Assembly: GCA_964360635.1 (NCBI GenBank)
Contig: CAYHXO010000023.1
Location: 1-17,384, forward strand
Direction of reading: 5' to 3'
DNA from: CALRGE01 sp964360635
Lineage (GTDB): Bacteria > Patescibacteriota > Gracilibacteria > UBA1369 > 2-02-FULL-48-14
Length of the DNA stretch: 17,384 nucleotides
Position numbers and translations under genes: made by a program. Below, in pieces: positions 6,447 to 14,385 of this stretch. Positions within the stretch are counted from its first letter, which is position 1. Each line of letters begins with the position of its first letter. The notes under the pieces were generated by a model. It saw only the letters and a program-made list of their open reading frames with translations. It was not told the origin of the DNA and ran no database searches.

Positions 6447-6840
6447 AAGTGCATGGTGAGTTGATAAATATTTACTTGATCATTGTTGTCCATTTTTACA
6501 AATTCATCAACAGATTCTATATTGTGAAATCCTCGATTAGTTTATCATGGCAAATAGTCACTTTAACGTAGTCGCCATTACTGTATACGGTGTAACTTGC
6601 CTCAAGCCTAACTGCGTCATACACACTACAACCGCCACTCGATGATGTTCTGTTCCCCGTACAGATGCTCGCATGCTCAGCAATAGAGAGCTCTTCAACG
6701 GTTGCTTCAGTCGGCAGATAAGTACCGAAAATTTTGCTCTGAACAACTTTAGAGCCATGTGAAAAAATTAAGAAAAAAGTAAGACCGACGATGGCGAATC
6801 CAATGAAAATCCTAAGGATGTTTTTTAATTTATTATTCGT
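6443..6840 (-). pseudogene. Decayed, truncated copy of the DUF3592-like gene
   Basis: The minus strand from 6840 encodes a close relative of residues 1 to about 90 of the protein at 8275-8886: shared runs include LTFFLIFSHGSKVVQSKIFG, LSIAEHASICTGNR and GGCSVYDAV. Three lesions are visible. The codon aligned with the start ATG is ACG (6838-6840), although an AGAGG lies just upstream. After YTVYS the frame diverges and stops at TAG (6517-6519). Similarity then seems to resume in another frame (VDEFVKMDNNDQVNIYQL against AEKFLDVYEGAVGDKITIYY), consistent with a frameshift, and runs to a TGA at 6443-6445. The C-terminal membrane helix is missing. The relic and the intact copy flank the sulfatase gene. 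Confidence 0.85.
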
Positions 6841-6868
6841 GCCTCTAATTATAAATTATTTAAAGATA

Positions 6869-8278
6869 TTAAGCACACTCATTTCCTTTACAATCTTTCA
6901 AACGAGTCAACTCATCTTGAAGCATTTTTAGTTCGTCTGAATATTTTTTGTCTTTTGCCAGGTTATTTAGTTGGTAAGGGTCGACGTTCAAGTCGTAAAG
7001 TTCAATTTGGCCTGAGCCAAAATCAAAATATGACCATTGGCCTTGATGAACTCCAGTGAAATTCTCGCCTTCTCTTTTATTTCCCCAGGCTTCGGTAAGA
7101 AAGCTAGTTCGCCAAGCATCTTTTTTACCATTGATTAGTTGTGTCAGTGACTGGCCATCGACGTTATCTGGAATTGTTAGGCCGGCTAAATCTAGAAGAG
7201 TTGGACTTATATCAATATTTAAAGCGAATTCATCAATGGTTTGGCCGGTTGGAGCGCGGCCGTCATAAATCACCATTGGAACATGGATTGATTCTTCGTA
7301 TGGTGCATTTTTTGTTAGTACAAGACGGTGTTCGCCCCACTGCAGACCATTGTCGGCCATGTAAATAATCACTGTGTTTTCCAGCTCATTCTTTGACTTT
7401 AGTGTTTCTATTATTTTATTAATTCCATCATCTAAATCTTTGAGTGCGCCGGCAGTTAAGCTACCGTAATTTTCTAATTTTTCTTGATCTTCTTGCGAAA
7501 TAAGAGGTAAATCTTTGACCAAAGTGCTTTTATCACTTACGTCTTCTTCATTATATGAAGGAAAGCTGGTGGGATCTATATTTGCTGCAATGTTTTTATA
7601 TTTTTCTGGTGGTGTCGCGGGCTCGTGTGGCGCATACGGAGTAAAGTATAAAAAGAAAGGTTGCTCATCATTTACTTCAGTATTTTCCAAAAAATCTATC
7701 GCATTTTGAGTCAGGATTCCTGTTGAATAGTTTTCTTCTTCGCTTCCATATCTCAAAAGGCCTTTATCTATTCCGTCTACAAAATTTTCGATCGTGTACT
7801 TGAAATAATTTGGGCCTTTAACGAAAGCTAGAAATGTGTCCCATCCAGGTGGAATATATTCACCTTTCGTGTTTGCGTATCCGTTTAAATATTTACCAAT
7901 AAGCGCGGTTTTATAACCCGCATCTTGGAGCCAAGTTGCAATTGTTTCACTGTCTTTGAAAGCTTTGAAGCCGTATGGATCTGTGTTACCAAGAACTCCA
8001 TGATTATGTGCATATTGACCTGATAAAATTGAGGAGCGAGATGGGCAACAAAGTGGAGTTGTTACATAAGCTTTTGTAAAACGCGTGGATTCCTCAGTGA
8101 GAGTGGCGAGCTTCGTCATGCTAGCTAAATCATCGGCACGTTGGTCATCACTTAAAATCAAAATGATATTTGGCTGGGCTGAACTGACAGTGCTTACAGC
8201 AGGTGCTTCTGTTGGCTCGGCTCTGCAGGAAGAAAAAAGAATTGATGAAATTATGACTAATGTGAGGAGTTCTTTCAT
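6869..8278 (-). CDS. Lipoprotein sulfatase (type I, formylglycine-dependent)
   Basis: A 469-aa arylsulfatase/N-acetylglucosamine-6-sulfatase-like hydrolase of sulfate esters. Residues 1-18 are a lipoprotein signal ending in SSC with Cys18, so the enzyme is membrane-anchored and external. Metal ligands are visible in ILSDDQ (Asp44, Asp45) and ADNG (Asp308, Asn309). The activating motif CCPSR (77-81) puts Cys77 as the formylglycine precursor, followed by SSILSGQYAHNHG, close to glucosamine-6-sulfatases. Lys129 (GKY) and His218 (PHEP) fit active-site positions. The usual Arg of the TGR turn is Gln here. It overlaps the DUF3592-like gene by ATGA. Activity needs a formylglycine-generating enzyme, which is not in this window. 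The substrate is unknown. Confidence 0.93.
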   Translation of the reverse strand: MKELLTLVIISSILFSSCRAEPTEAPAVSTVSSAQPNIILILSDDQRADDLASMTKLATLTEESTRFTKAYVTTPLCCPSRSSILSGQYAHNHGVLGNTDPYGFKAFKDSETIATWLQDAGYKTALIGKYLNGYANTKGEYIPPGWDTFLAFVKGPNYFKYTIENFVDGIDKGLLRYGSEEENYSTGILTQNAIDFLENTEVNDEQPFFLYFTPYAPHEPATPPEKYKNIAANIDPTSFPSYNEEDVSDKSTLVKDLPLISQEDQEKLENYGSLTAGALKDLDDGINKIIETLKSKNELENTVIIYMADNGLQWGEHRLVLTKNAPYEESIHVPMVIYDGRAPTGQTIDEFALNIDISPTLLDLAGLTIPDNVDGQSLTQLINGKKDAWRTSFLTEAWGNKREGENFTGVHQGQWSYFDFGSGQIELYDLNVDPYQLNNLAKDKKYSDELKMLQDELTRLKDCKGNECA

Positions 8279-8886
8279 AATTTATTTTTTACTATATCCC
8301 TTATTAAATCTTTTTTTTGCTGAGGTTTTAGAAAATCAAGATCTGTGCCTCCTTGAAGGCCGGCAAAACCTAGAATTATGAAACCAAGAGAGAGAATCAT
8401 TCCAGGAAAAAGAATCAAATAGCCAAACCAAGTAATCACTTCATCTTCAGGATTTAGCACCGATTCTTCAGGACTGTCTTCAGCATAATAGATGGTGATT
8501 TTGTCGCCCACAGCACCCTCATATACATCTAAAAACTTTTCTGCCTGAGTTTTATCAGCGGCTTTAAGGCGGCCGGTGGTATCTGTTATAAATTTCTCTA
8601 TGACAAATGAGTTTGAATAGTCTTCACTGTATACCGTGTAACTTGCCTCAAGCATAACCGCATCATATACGCTACAACCGCCGCTCATTGATGATCTGTT
8701 TCCTGTACAGATACTCGCATGCTCAGCGATAGAGAGATCTTCAACTACCGCTTCAGCCGGCAAATAAGTACCGAATATTTTACTCTGCACAACTTTAGAA
8801 CCGTGTGAAAAAATTAAGAAAAAAGTAAGACCCCCAATTGCAAATCCAGTGAAAATTCTAGATATATGTTTTAACTTTTCTTTCAT
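8275..8886 (-). CDS. DUF3592-like membrane protein, 203 aa
   Basis: Two membrane helices (about residues 9-27 and 152-175) flank an external domain with Cys60 and Cys71, which may form a disulfide. The segment VGDKITIYYAEDSPEESVL (127-145) just before the second helix is characteristic of DUF3592, whose function is unknown. The stop overlaps the sulfatase start (ATGA), so the two proteins are probably made together at the membrane. A possible -10, TAGAAT, lies at 8912-8917 about 25 nt upstream. A truncated relic of this gene lies beyond the sulfatase at 6443-6840, showing a past duplication. The family call rests on topology and the one motif. Confidence 0.75.
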   Translation of the reverse strand: MKEKLKHISRIFTGFAIGGLTFFLIFSHGSKVVQSKIFGTYLPAEAVVEDLSIAEHASICTGNRSSMSGGCSVYDAVMLEASYTVYSEDYSNSFVIEKFITDTTGRLKAADKTQAEKFLDVYEGAVGDKITIYYAEDSPEESVLNPEDEVITWFGYLILFPGMILSLGFIILGFAGLQGGTDLDFLKPQQKKDLIRDIVKNKL

Positions 8887-8937
8887 TCTTTCATTTTAAA
8901 TTTAATGGGGAATTCTAGTGACTTGCGGTGAGCGCGA

Positions 8938-10155
8938 TTACAGAGTGTTCACATCAAGGATGTTCACCGTACACTGCCAGTCTAGCTTCTCCTCTCCTCC
9001 AAGCTCCGGTGCAGTCGAGACGTCATACGACACGTACAACTTTCCATCTTCTAAAATGACGGATGGACGACCAGGATTTTTTTTGTCAGAAGGCTCGAAC
9101 CCAGAAACATTCACTTTCTCAACTAGATTCCATTCTGCGTCATAAATTCCAAGAGCGATGTTTATGGACTCTCCGCGCGCGATTTTATTGTCCTTTGTGA
9201 GAGGAAGATCCATAAACGCGACATAAAATCGATCCGTCTTCTCGTCATACAAGGCTCCTTGCGACCATTGCGCTCCCTCGTCGATCGTTTTCGAATCAAT
9301 AAACTTCCAATCCTCGTCATACCGCATGACGATCAAGTCACCAAAGAATGAAGTGGAGGTGATGTAGTTGTAGACATCGTTTGCGAAAACGACATACGAC
9401 CCGTTAATGTGCGGAACGTCGTCGAGGACAAATCGCTCAAGAAACTTGAGGCTCGTGTCGTACAGATGGTTATGCGTGGCCATTCCGGCCGTCGGATCGG
9501 ACTTTTTTTGATCTCCGCCCGCCACACCTGTCGCGTCGTACAGCCCGCTCGCGATGAGGTTGCCGTTCGCATACGCGAGCATCATGTCGTTGAGGATTTC
9601 CGTGCTCGTTTCCATGTCGATGACCGTCGAATCAACCATTTCCCAGGTTGAAGTGTCAATCTTCTTGATTATCCAATCGTTAGGTGGAGTTCCCACGAGG
9701 AAGTAATAATAACCGTCGGCCAACACAGATGCGGCATCTCCACCACCGCTGTGAATAACGCCAGTCTCACCGGTATACGAAAAATCGGCATCATATATCT
9801 TATAGGAATATCCGTTCCCTCCCTCTGCCCCGCCGAACGGCGAGAATGTCTTTGCCGACTGCTGAACATCGCGGTTAGATCCCCCGAAGGTCACAAAAAA
9901 ATTCTCTTCAGACGGAACTCGATTCACACGGCAAAAGGCGCCATAAGAATATGTGTCGTCCGGAGTCACCGCAACGGTTTTTTCAAACGTGACAAGGCTT
10001 TCGTCCATGTCCTCCGCGGAATTACTCGTTTTTACTGTATCGACTTTCTCATCGTCTATCGTCATTTCAGAAGCCTCTCCGGCGCGAAGCGTCATGATTA
10101 CGCCAATGCCCACAAGCAAGATGGAAGTCACGATGATTATTTTCCATATTTTCAT
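8938..10155 (-). CDS. Secreted/membrane-anchored protein of unknown function, higher G+C
   Basis: A 405-aa protein with an N-terminal signal anchor (about residues 5-22) and a large external domain. From residue 65 on it has recurring strand-turn units built around Asp/Tyr/Trp phrases such as KIYDADFSYTGET, MRYDEDWKFIDSK and GIYDAEWNLVEKV, suggesting a beta-propeller (inference; I recognise no family). Base composition differs sharply from the neighbours: two 60-base lines I counted inside (from 9361 and from 9481) had 28 and 36 G+C, against 24 and 13 in two lines of adjacent genes (from 7441 and from 8281). CpG-rich codons are frequent. This suggests recent acquisition. It is followed, 51 bp on, by the DUF3592-like and sulfatase genes. 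Confidence 0.85.
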   Translation of the reverse strand: MKIWKIIIVTSILLVGIGVIMTLRAGEASEMTIDDEKVDTVKTSNSAEDMDESLVTFEKTVAVTPDDTYSYGAFCRVNRVPSEENFFVTFGGSNRDVQQSAKTFSPFGGAEGGNGYSYKIYDADFSYTGETGVIHSGGGDAASVLADGYYYFLVGTPPNDWIIKKIDTSTWEMVDSTVIDMETSTEILNDMMLAYANGNLIASGLYDATGVAGGDQKKSDPTAGMATHNHLYDTSLKFLERFVLDDVPHINGSYVVFANDVYNYITSTSFFGDLIVMRYDEDWKFIDSKTIDEGAQWSQGALYDEKTDRFYVAFMDLPLTKDNKIARGESINIALGIYDAEWNLVEKVNVSGFEPSDKKNPGRPSVILEDGKLYVSYDVSTAPELGGEEKLDWQCTVNILDVNTL

Positions 10156-10265
10156 AATTATTGTACGTTATCAAAATTATAACTTATCAAGAGATAGTTT
10201 ATGAAATTTTCAATATTTAGCAAACGAAATTGGAGTTTTTGTTGTGCTTTTGCCTGAAGTGGTCA

Positions 10266-10293
10266 TTGTCAAATGGGCTTAATAAAGTATAAT
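10266..10293 (+). promoter_or_regulatory. Sigma70-type promoter with leaderless start
   Basis: TTGTCA (10266-10271), a 16-nt spacer and a perfect TATAAT (10288-10293) are followed by TTGCAT and the ATG at 10300. The predicted start site coincides with the initiation codon. This decides against the upstream in-frame ATG at 10273, which lies inside the promoter. Confidence 0.75.
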
Positions 10294-10299
10294 TTGCAT

Positions 10300-11367
10300 A
10301 TGAAAAAATTAATATTTTCCTGTCTAAGTATAGTGATTCTCTTAAATTTGGGATGCACGACTGAAATCGTGAGTGAGACTGATGTGTCTGAAACCCCAAG
10401 CTCTTCGGTGGAAACTACAAACAGCTCAACTCCCTCGAGTACTCTAGGTTTGGATGGAGTAAAATACACAATGTTTATTTTGAATGTGCATGATTGGCTG
10501 AATGGCAATGACTCGATTGAAACGGTGAATAAAGTTATAGACATTCACGAAAAATATGAAGTGCCGGTGAATATTTATCTGACTGATCCGGTAGTTCAAC
10601 TTTATGTTGAAAAAGCACCCGACTTAATTGAGAGATTCAAAACTTCAAAGTATGTTACGATTTCTTATCATTCAAGAGCTCCAACTCCATATTATTCAAA
10701 CTTCGACATAATTGGCATTCACGAACTCAGCGATGATGAGATTTACGATAAAATCATGGAATATGAAACTCATAAAATTGATTTGGCAACGGGTCTACCG
10801 ACAGAAAGTGAAGGTGGATATGCTTACTTGAAAGAGATAATTGGTTACGCTCCGGTGACTGTTGGAATCGGTAGCGAATATAAAAATGTGGAAACTCAAC
10901 TCATGAAAGTTTATAAAACTCTCGGTGCTAGTTTTACTTTAACACACGCAAAAGAGGCACTTTTGGGAGACACAAAGGGAGGGCTTTATTTAAGGCCGGA
11001 ACAAATTCCAATAAAACTTTATGAATCTAAGGCTCTGACTTCAAAAGGCGATGAGGTGATTAAAAGTGCTATCTCCAACTACTCAGGTGATACAAGTAAA
11101 GGCGAGTTCATAAATATAAAATTTCATGAAGATAATTTCTATCTCAACGGAAGTCCGTGGATTTGGAATTTCTACACCGATGGCCAAACTTCTGACCCAA
11201 AAAGCACACCTTTTGATATAACAACCGTGAATGTTAAGGAGAAAACCGACGCTGAAAGGGCGCACATGTGGACACTATATGAAGAAGCAGTAGAATATGT
11301 GAAAGACAATTCAGAAACTATGCATCCAATAAGCGAATTTGATCTTGAGGATATGCTATCTGAATAG
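10300..11367 (+). CDS. Lipoprotein with possible NodB/polysaccharide-deacetylase-like fold
   Basis: A 355-aa exported lipoprotein: MKK, a hydrophobic core and LNLGC with Cys19, then a Ser/Thr-rich linker (about 25-50). The folded part begins KYTMFILNVHDW (55-66) and continues DSIETVNKVIDIHEKYEVPVN, then YVTISYHSRAPTPYYSNFD. A barrel strand ending in D/H, a helix, VPVNIYLTD and a HSR motif are reminiscent of polysaccharide deacetylase-type (beta/alpha) barrels. The canonical TFDD and HxxxH motifs are not clearly present, so the enzyme activity is unproven. The upstream promoter and signal peptide fix the start at 10300. It diverges from the 405-aa secreted protein across a 144-bp gap. Confidence 0.8.
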   Translation: MKKLIFSCLSIVILLNLGCTTEIVSETDVSETPSSSVETTNSSTPSSTLGLDGVKYTMFILNVHDWLNGNDSIETVNKVIDIHEKYEVPVNIYLTDPVVQLYVEKAPDLIERFKTSKYVTISYHSRAPTPYYSNFDIIGIHELSDDEIYDKIMEYETHKIDLATGLPTESEGGYAYLKEIIGYAPVTVGIGSEYKNVETQLMKVYKTLGASFTLTHAKEALLGDTKGGLYLRPEQIPIKLYESKALTSKGDEVIKSAISNYSGDTSKGEFINIKFHEDNFYLNGSPWIWNFYTDGQTSDPKSTPFDITTVNVKEKTDAERAHMWTLYEEAVEYVKDNSETMHPISEFDLEDMLSE

Positions 11368-11368
11368 C

Positions 11369-11397
11369 TTGACTTAATTAAGAATTATTGCTAGATT
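11369..11397 (+). promoter_or_regulatory. Sigma70-type promoter upstream of the 78-aa gene
   Basis: TTGACT (11369-11374), a spacer of exactly 17 nt and TAGATT (11392-11397), the latter preceded by TGC as an extended -10. Transcription would start near 11404, leaving a leader of about 22 nt before the ATG at 11426 with no Shine-Dalgarno. It probably serves the 78-aa and 281-aa genes together. Confidence 0.7.
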
Positions 11398-11425
11398 CAC
11401 ATTCTCTAAATATTAATCTTTTTTT

Positions 11426-11662
11426 ATGAAAGGTCCAAATGCACAAACGTCAGCGTCTATAGAGGGAATGTACGCTCAAATGGCATTGACATCCTTACTT
11501 GGTAATATTCGACCTGATAGCATGGTTCCCGAAGTAGCAAGAAGACAGACTCAAGCAAGAGTTTTAGCTGCAGGTGGCTTGATTAGTAAGGAAGATGAGC
11601 TTGCAATAAATGTTACATCATTAGAAGGAGTTAAAATACGTAAGGAGGGGGAAAATAGGTAA
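11426..11662 (+). CDS. Hypothetical small protein, 78 aa
   Basis: I do not recognise this family. It is a short soluble protein, helical in the first half (SIEGMYAQMALTSLLGNI; then VPEVARRQTQARVLAAGGLI) with a charged tail ending KIRKEGENR. It has no signal peptide, membrane helix or cysteine. A good promoter precedes it, and the putative metalloprotease gene follows after 15 bp, so the two are probably co-transcribed. It could be a regulator, inhibitor or substrate of that protein, but only position supports this. Confidence 0.6.
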   Translation: MKGPNAQTSASIEGMYAQMALTSLLGNIRPDSMVPEVARRQTQARVLAAGGLISKEDELAINVTSLEGVKIRKEGENR

Positions 11663-11677
11663 ATAAATATTTTATAA

Positions 11678-12523
11678 ATGAGCATTAGTAAACTCAGCGC
11701 CGAAGATGTTGAGGCCAATAAAGATCTGACGGATTTAAAGCCGGAACTTGATTTTGTGCAAAAAAATTTGGGTATTTACACTGCAAGTATTGTAAACTTA
11801 CTGAGACGAGCGAAACCGATCGATATTAAAACTACTGATGAATCAGAAGAAAATTGTCGACAAATGCCACCGGATTTAGCTAGAGATATAATATCAACAT
11901 TACCGCTTCGCTTGCTTTCAAGACTTGAAGAAATTAATTATAACTGGGGAGCGAATGTTTTTATTCCTAGTTTTGATGATGATGGCTATTTCAAGAAATG
12001 CGCTAAATCTTTGCCTTTAGATAAATTTCCTGGTGACGAACATCCTCGTCGAATTATGATTGGAGTTGGAAATGAAAAAACAATTTATGTTAGCGCGGTT
12101 CCTCCAACTGTTAGTGAGAATATGACTGCTATTCGCGCGTATCAAACCTATGTTTTGGTTCATGAATTTTTTCACACTGTTGAGGGGCGTTTTAGAAATA
12201 TAGAAAGTGCAGAAAGTATTAAGTTCGTGGGGTTGGAAGGAGCGAGTGATTTTGCAGATTGGAAAAGGCGATTTTTAGAAACTTTATGGAATGGCGGAGA
12301 CGTACAAGTTGTGAGTAATTATGCGTCGAACTATAGCAATAAAATCAAGCCAGATATGAACCTTGGCGACATCGCTTTAGCTGAACAAATGTGTGAGTGT
12401 TTTGTTGGATTTAATTTGGACATTTTGCCAAATAATAATGGGCATACTTCTTTCGAAGCGGCTCACCCCGAACTTTGGGCTTTGATGCAGGAATTGAGCT
12501 TGGCAAAGTTTGATGTGCTATAA
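11678..12523 (+). CDS. Putative zinc metallopeptidase (HExxH), 281 aa
   Basis: A protein of unknown family with a clear zinc-peptidase signature: YVLVHEFFHTVEG puts the zinc ligands and catalytic glutamate at His162, Glu163 and His166. Downstream, VVSNYASNYSNK (211-222) followed by LAEQMCECFVGF (234-245) resembles the SxYA...E..AE.F pattern of lethal-factor-like gluzincins, so Glu236 or Glu240 is a likely third ligand (inference). No signal peptide is visible, so it would act in the cytoplasm or be exported by another route. An in-frame stop at 11675 immediately precedes the ATG, fixing the upper bound of the gene. No Shine-Dalgarno lies at normal distance. The last codons overlap the next promoter. 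Confidence 0.8.
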   Translation: MSISKLSAEDVEANKDLTDLKPELDFVQKNLGIYTASIVNLLRRAKPIDIKTTDESEENCRQMPPDLARDIISTLPLRLLSRLEEINYNWGANVFIPSFDDDGYFKKCAKSLPLDKFPGDEHPRRIMIGVGNEKTIYVSAVPPTVSENMTAIRAYQTYVLVHEFFHTVEGRFRNIESAESIKFVGLEGASDFADWKRRFLETLWNGGDVQVVSNYASNYSNKIKPDMNLGDIALAEQMCECFVGFNLDILPNNNGHTSFEAAHPELWALMQELSLAKFDVL

Positions 12524-12524
12524 T
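12516..12524 (+). promoter_or_regulatory. Extended -10 with leaderless start for the SLH-CAP gene
   Basis: TGC-TATAAT (TATAAT at 12519-12524) is a perfect extended -10, followed by 6 nt (GTCGAC) and the ATG at 12531. The stop codon of the metallopeptidase gene, TAA at 12521-12523, lies inside the -10 box. The spacing supports starting the SLH-CAP protein at 12531 (MKKLL) rather than at the in-frame ATG at 12510. Confidence 0.7.
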
Positions 12525-12530
12525 GTCGAC

Positions 12531-13643
12531 ATGAAAAAACTTCTTGCAACAATATCGGTTTTCTTTTTTAGCGTGATTACATGTTTTGCTTACAGCGACA
12601 GTTCAAGTGAGGCGGTTACTGCACTGAGTGAAGAAGGAATTTTAGGCGGATACAGCGATGGTACTTTTAGGCCGGATGCAAAAATAAATCGTGCTGAGTT
12701 TATGAAAGTTGCTGTGGCTGCGAGTGGCAATTCTGCGGCCGGATCTGATTGTTTCTCTGATGTTACTGACGAATGGTTTGCAAAATATGTTTGTTATGCA
12801 AAAACAGTGGGCTGGGTGAAAGGCTACTCGGATAGTACTTTTAAACCGACTCAAGAAATCACTTTGATTGAGGCTTTGAAGATTTTGGCTAGTGCCTTGA
12901 AAGTTGATTTGGCGGAACCAACTGGAAAAGAATGGTACAGTGCCCCGCTTGAAACTCTTGCCGCGATGAACGCAATTCCGGACACTCTGCATTACTATGC
13001 CGAGGCACTTTCACGCGGTGAGACTGCTGAATTAGTTTGGCGAATTACAGATAAGAAAACAGATCAACCAGCAACAACTTTTGCCGAATTTAAAGGCCCG
13101 ATTTGTATGGAGTTCGAGGCGGAAACTTATGACAATATAGACATGGACAGAGTTAGATCGACTTGGCTTTCTTGGTACAATACAGCTCGAGCGGACAAGG
13201 GTTTGCCGGCTTACATTTACAATGAGCAGTTAGATAGAACTGCTTTTATTTGGTCTGATTACAGTAGAAGCCGTGGATATATTGATCACAAACGGCCCGG
13301 TCAAACCGCGTACTATGACTACTACATGATTGAGGATTGGTTTGAAAATTTAGGCCTGACTTTTGAAAATAAAAGTCGTGTCACTTTCACAGAAAATATT
13401 GGGCGAGGGCCATACTCTTGCGATGCTGAAGATTGCACAGATGAGTTGATTGCCATGATTAAATACAGCTTTGACTATTACATGAACGAAGTAAATTCGA
13501 GTTATCGCCCGCATTACAACAGCATTATGAATTCGTACTTCAAAGAGATTGGGCTTGGAATTGCCATCAGCAGTAGTCAGTATTACCTTACCGTGCATTA
13601 CGGAACGGCTATCACTTCAAACCCTAGTCCGATTTGTGATTAG
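12531..13643 (+). CDS. Secreted SLH-domain protein with C-terminal CAP (SCP) domain
   Basis: A 370-aa exported protein. Residues 1-20 are a signal peptide (MKKLLATISVFFFSVITCFA). Two S-layer-homology repeats follow, with the hallmarks GILGGYSDGTFRPDAKINRAEF (in part at about 36-54) and GWVKGYSDSTFKPTQEIT (in part at about 92-108), and a third degenerate one to about 170. SLH modules tether proteins to cell-wall polymers. Residues from about 195 to the end form a CAP/SCP-like domain: WLSWYNTARADKGLPAY, TFTENIGRG and YFKEIGLGIAIS match its helical and sheet landmarks. Cysteines in YSCDAEDC and elsewhere may form disulfides. The start codon is fixed by the signal peptide and the promoter. Confidence 0.92.
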   Translation: MKKLLATISVFFFSVITCFAYSDSSSEAVTALSEEGILGGYSDGTFRPDAKINRAEFMKVAVAASGNSAAGSDCFSDVTDEWFAKYVCYAKTVGWVKGYSDSTFKPTQEITLIEALKILASALKVDLAEPTGKEWYSAPLETLAAMNAIPDTLHYYAEALSRGETAELVWRITDKKTDQPATTFAEFKGPICMEFEAETYDNIDMDRVRSTWLSWYNTARADKGLPAYIYNEQLDRTAFIWSDYSRSRGYIDHKRPGQTAYYDYYMIEDWFENLGLTFENKSRVTFTENIGRGPYSCDAEDCTDELIAMIKYSFDYYMNEVNSSYRPHYNSIMNSYFKEIGLGIAISSSQYYLTVHYGTAITSNPSPICD

Positions 13644-13644
13644 T

Positions 13645-13653
13645 TGATATACT
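13645..13653 (+). promoter_or_regulatory. Extended -10 before gpmA
   Basis: TGA-TATACT (TATACT at 13648-13653) lies directly after the SLH-CAP stop codon, with 8 nt between it and the gpmA ATG at 13662. The mRNA leader would be absent or one or two bases long. No Shine-Dalgarno is present. Confidence 0.55.
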
Positions 13654-13661
13654 CGGCGCAA

Positions 13662-14336
13662 ATGACTCAACTAATTTTACTTCGACACGGGCAATCTCAA
13701 TGGAATCTTGAAAATAGATTCACTGGTTGGGTTGATGTTCCGCTTAGTGAAAAAGGTAAAAAAGAGGCGAGTGATGCAGGTGTAAAATTGAAAGATTTCC
13801 GAATCGATAAAGTTTACACAACTCCACTCCAACGAGCTAACATGACATTCAGATTAGCTTGGGAAGCGATTGGTGATTCACGTTATCCTCTTTTCAAATA
13901 TTTAGATGGCGGAATGAAAGATTGGGCACATTTTGAAGGCGGAGGTGACTTTATTGACGTTATGATTACTCCCGCTTTCAATGAGCGATTTTACGGTGAT
14001 TTACAGGGTTTGAATAAAGAAGAATCTAAGGCAAAGTTTGGTGAAGAGCAGGTGAGAATTTGGCGTAGAAGCTTTGATGTTCCACCTCCAAATGGAGAAT
14101 CATTGAAAGATACATTGTCGCGTGTTTTGCCGGTTTACAATGCAACGGTTGCAGTAGATTTAAAGGCTGGTAAAAATGTTTTGATTTCAGCGCACGGAAA
14201 TAGTTTGCGGGCAATTGCCAAACAAGTTGAAGGATTATCTGATGAAGCTGTTGCAAGTTTGGAAATTCCAACAGGAGTTCCAATTGTTTATGAACTTGAT
14301 GCCGATTTGAAGGTTGTGAGTAAGAGGGTTTTATAA
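13662..14336 (+). CDS. gpmA: 2,3-bisphosphoglycerate-dependent phosphoglycerate mutase
   Basis: Interconverts 3- and 2-phosphoglycerate in glycolysis. The 224-aa protein has the family motifs in order: LLRHGQSQWNLENRFTGW with phospho-acceptor His9 and Arg8, TPLQRAN with Arg58, NERFYGDLQGLNK with Glu108, PPPNGESLKDT, and SAHGNSLRAI with His178. It is slightly shorter than the E. coli enzyme (about 250 aa), mainly at the C-terminus. The frame is open upstream to 13644, but MTQLILLRHG at 13662 matches the usual N-terminus. It is a cytosolic housekeeping enzyme, apparently transcribed alone from the preceding extended -10. Confidence 0.95.
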   Translation: MTQLILLRHGQSQWNLENRFTGWVDVPLSEKGKKEASDAGVKLKDFRIDKVYTTPLQRANMTFRLAWEAIGDSRYPLFKYLDGGMKDWAHFEGGGDFIDVMITPAFNERFYGDLQGLNKEESKAKFGEEQVRIWRRSFDVPPPNGESLKDTLSRVLPVYNATVAVDLKAGKNVLISAHGNSLRAIAKQVEGLSDEAVASLEIPTGVPIVYELDADLKVVSKRVL

Positions 14337-14339
14337 AGA

Positions 14340-14378
14340 TTGCAAAGTTTGTTGAGCGTGTGTATACTGAGTGTGTAT
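14340..14378 (+). promoter_or_regulatory. Toxin-antitoxin promoter with direct-repeat operator
   Basis: TTGCAA (14340-14345), a 17-nt spacer and TATACT (14363-14368) form a good sigma70 promoter. Two identical GTGTGTAT boxes, at 14358-14365 and 14371-14378 (13 nt apart), lie on the -10 and the expected start site. Short direct repeats are a common operator form for ribbon-helix-helix antitoxins, so autorepression is likely (inference). Confidence 0.55.
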
Positions 14379-14385
14379 TTAATAT

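Noticed and set aside
9751..10182. Long plus-strand ORF antisense to the G+C-rich gene
   Set aside because: Open frames opposite G+C-rich genes are expected by chance; the minus-strand frame has the signal anchor and coherent repeats.
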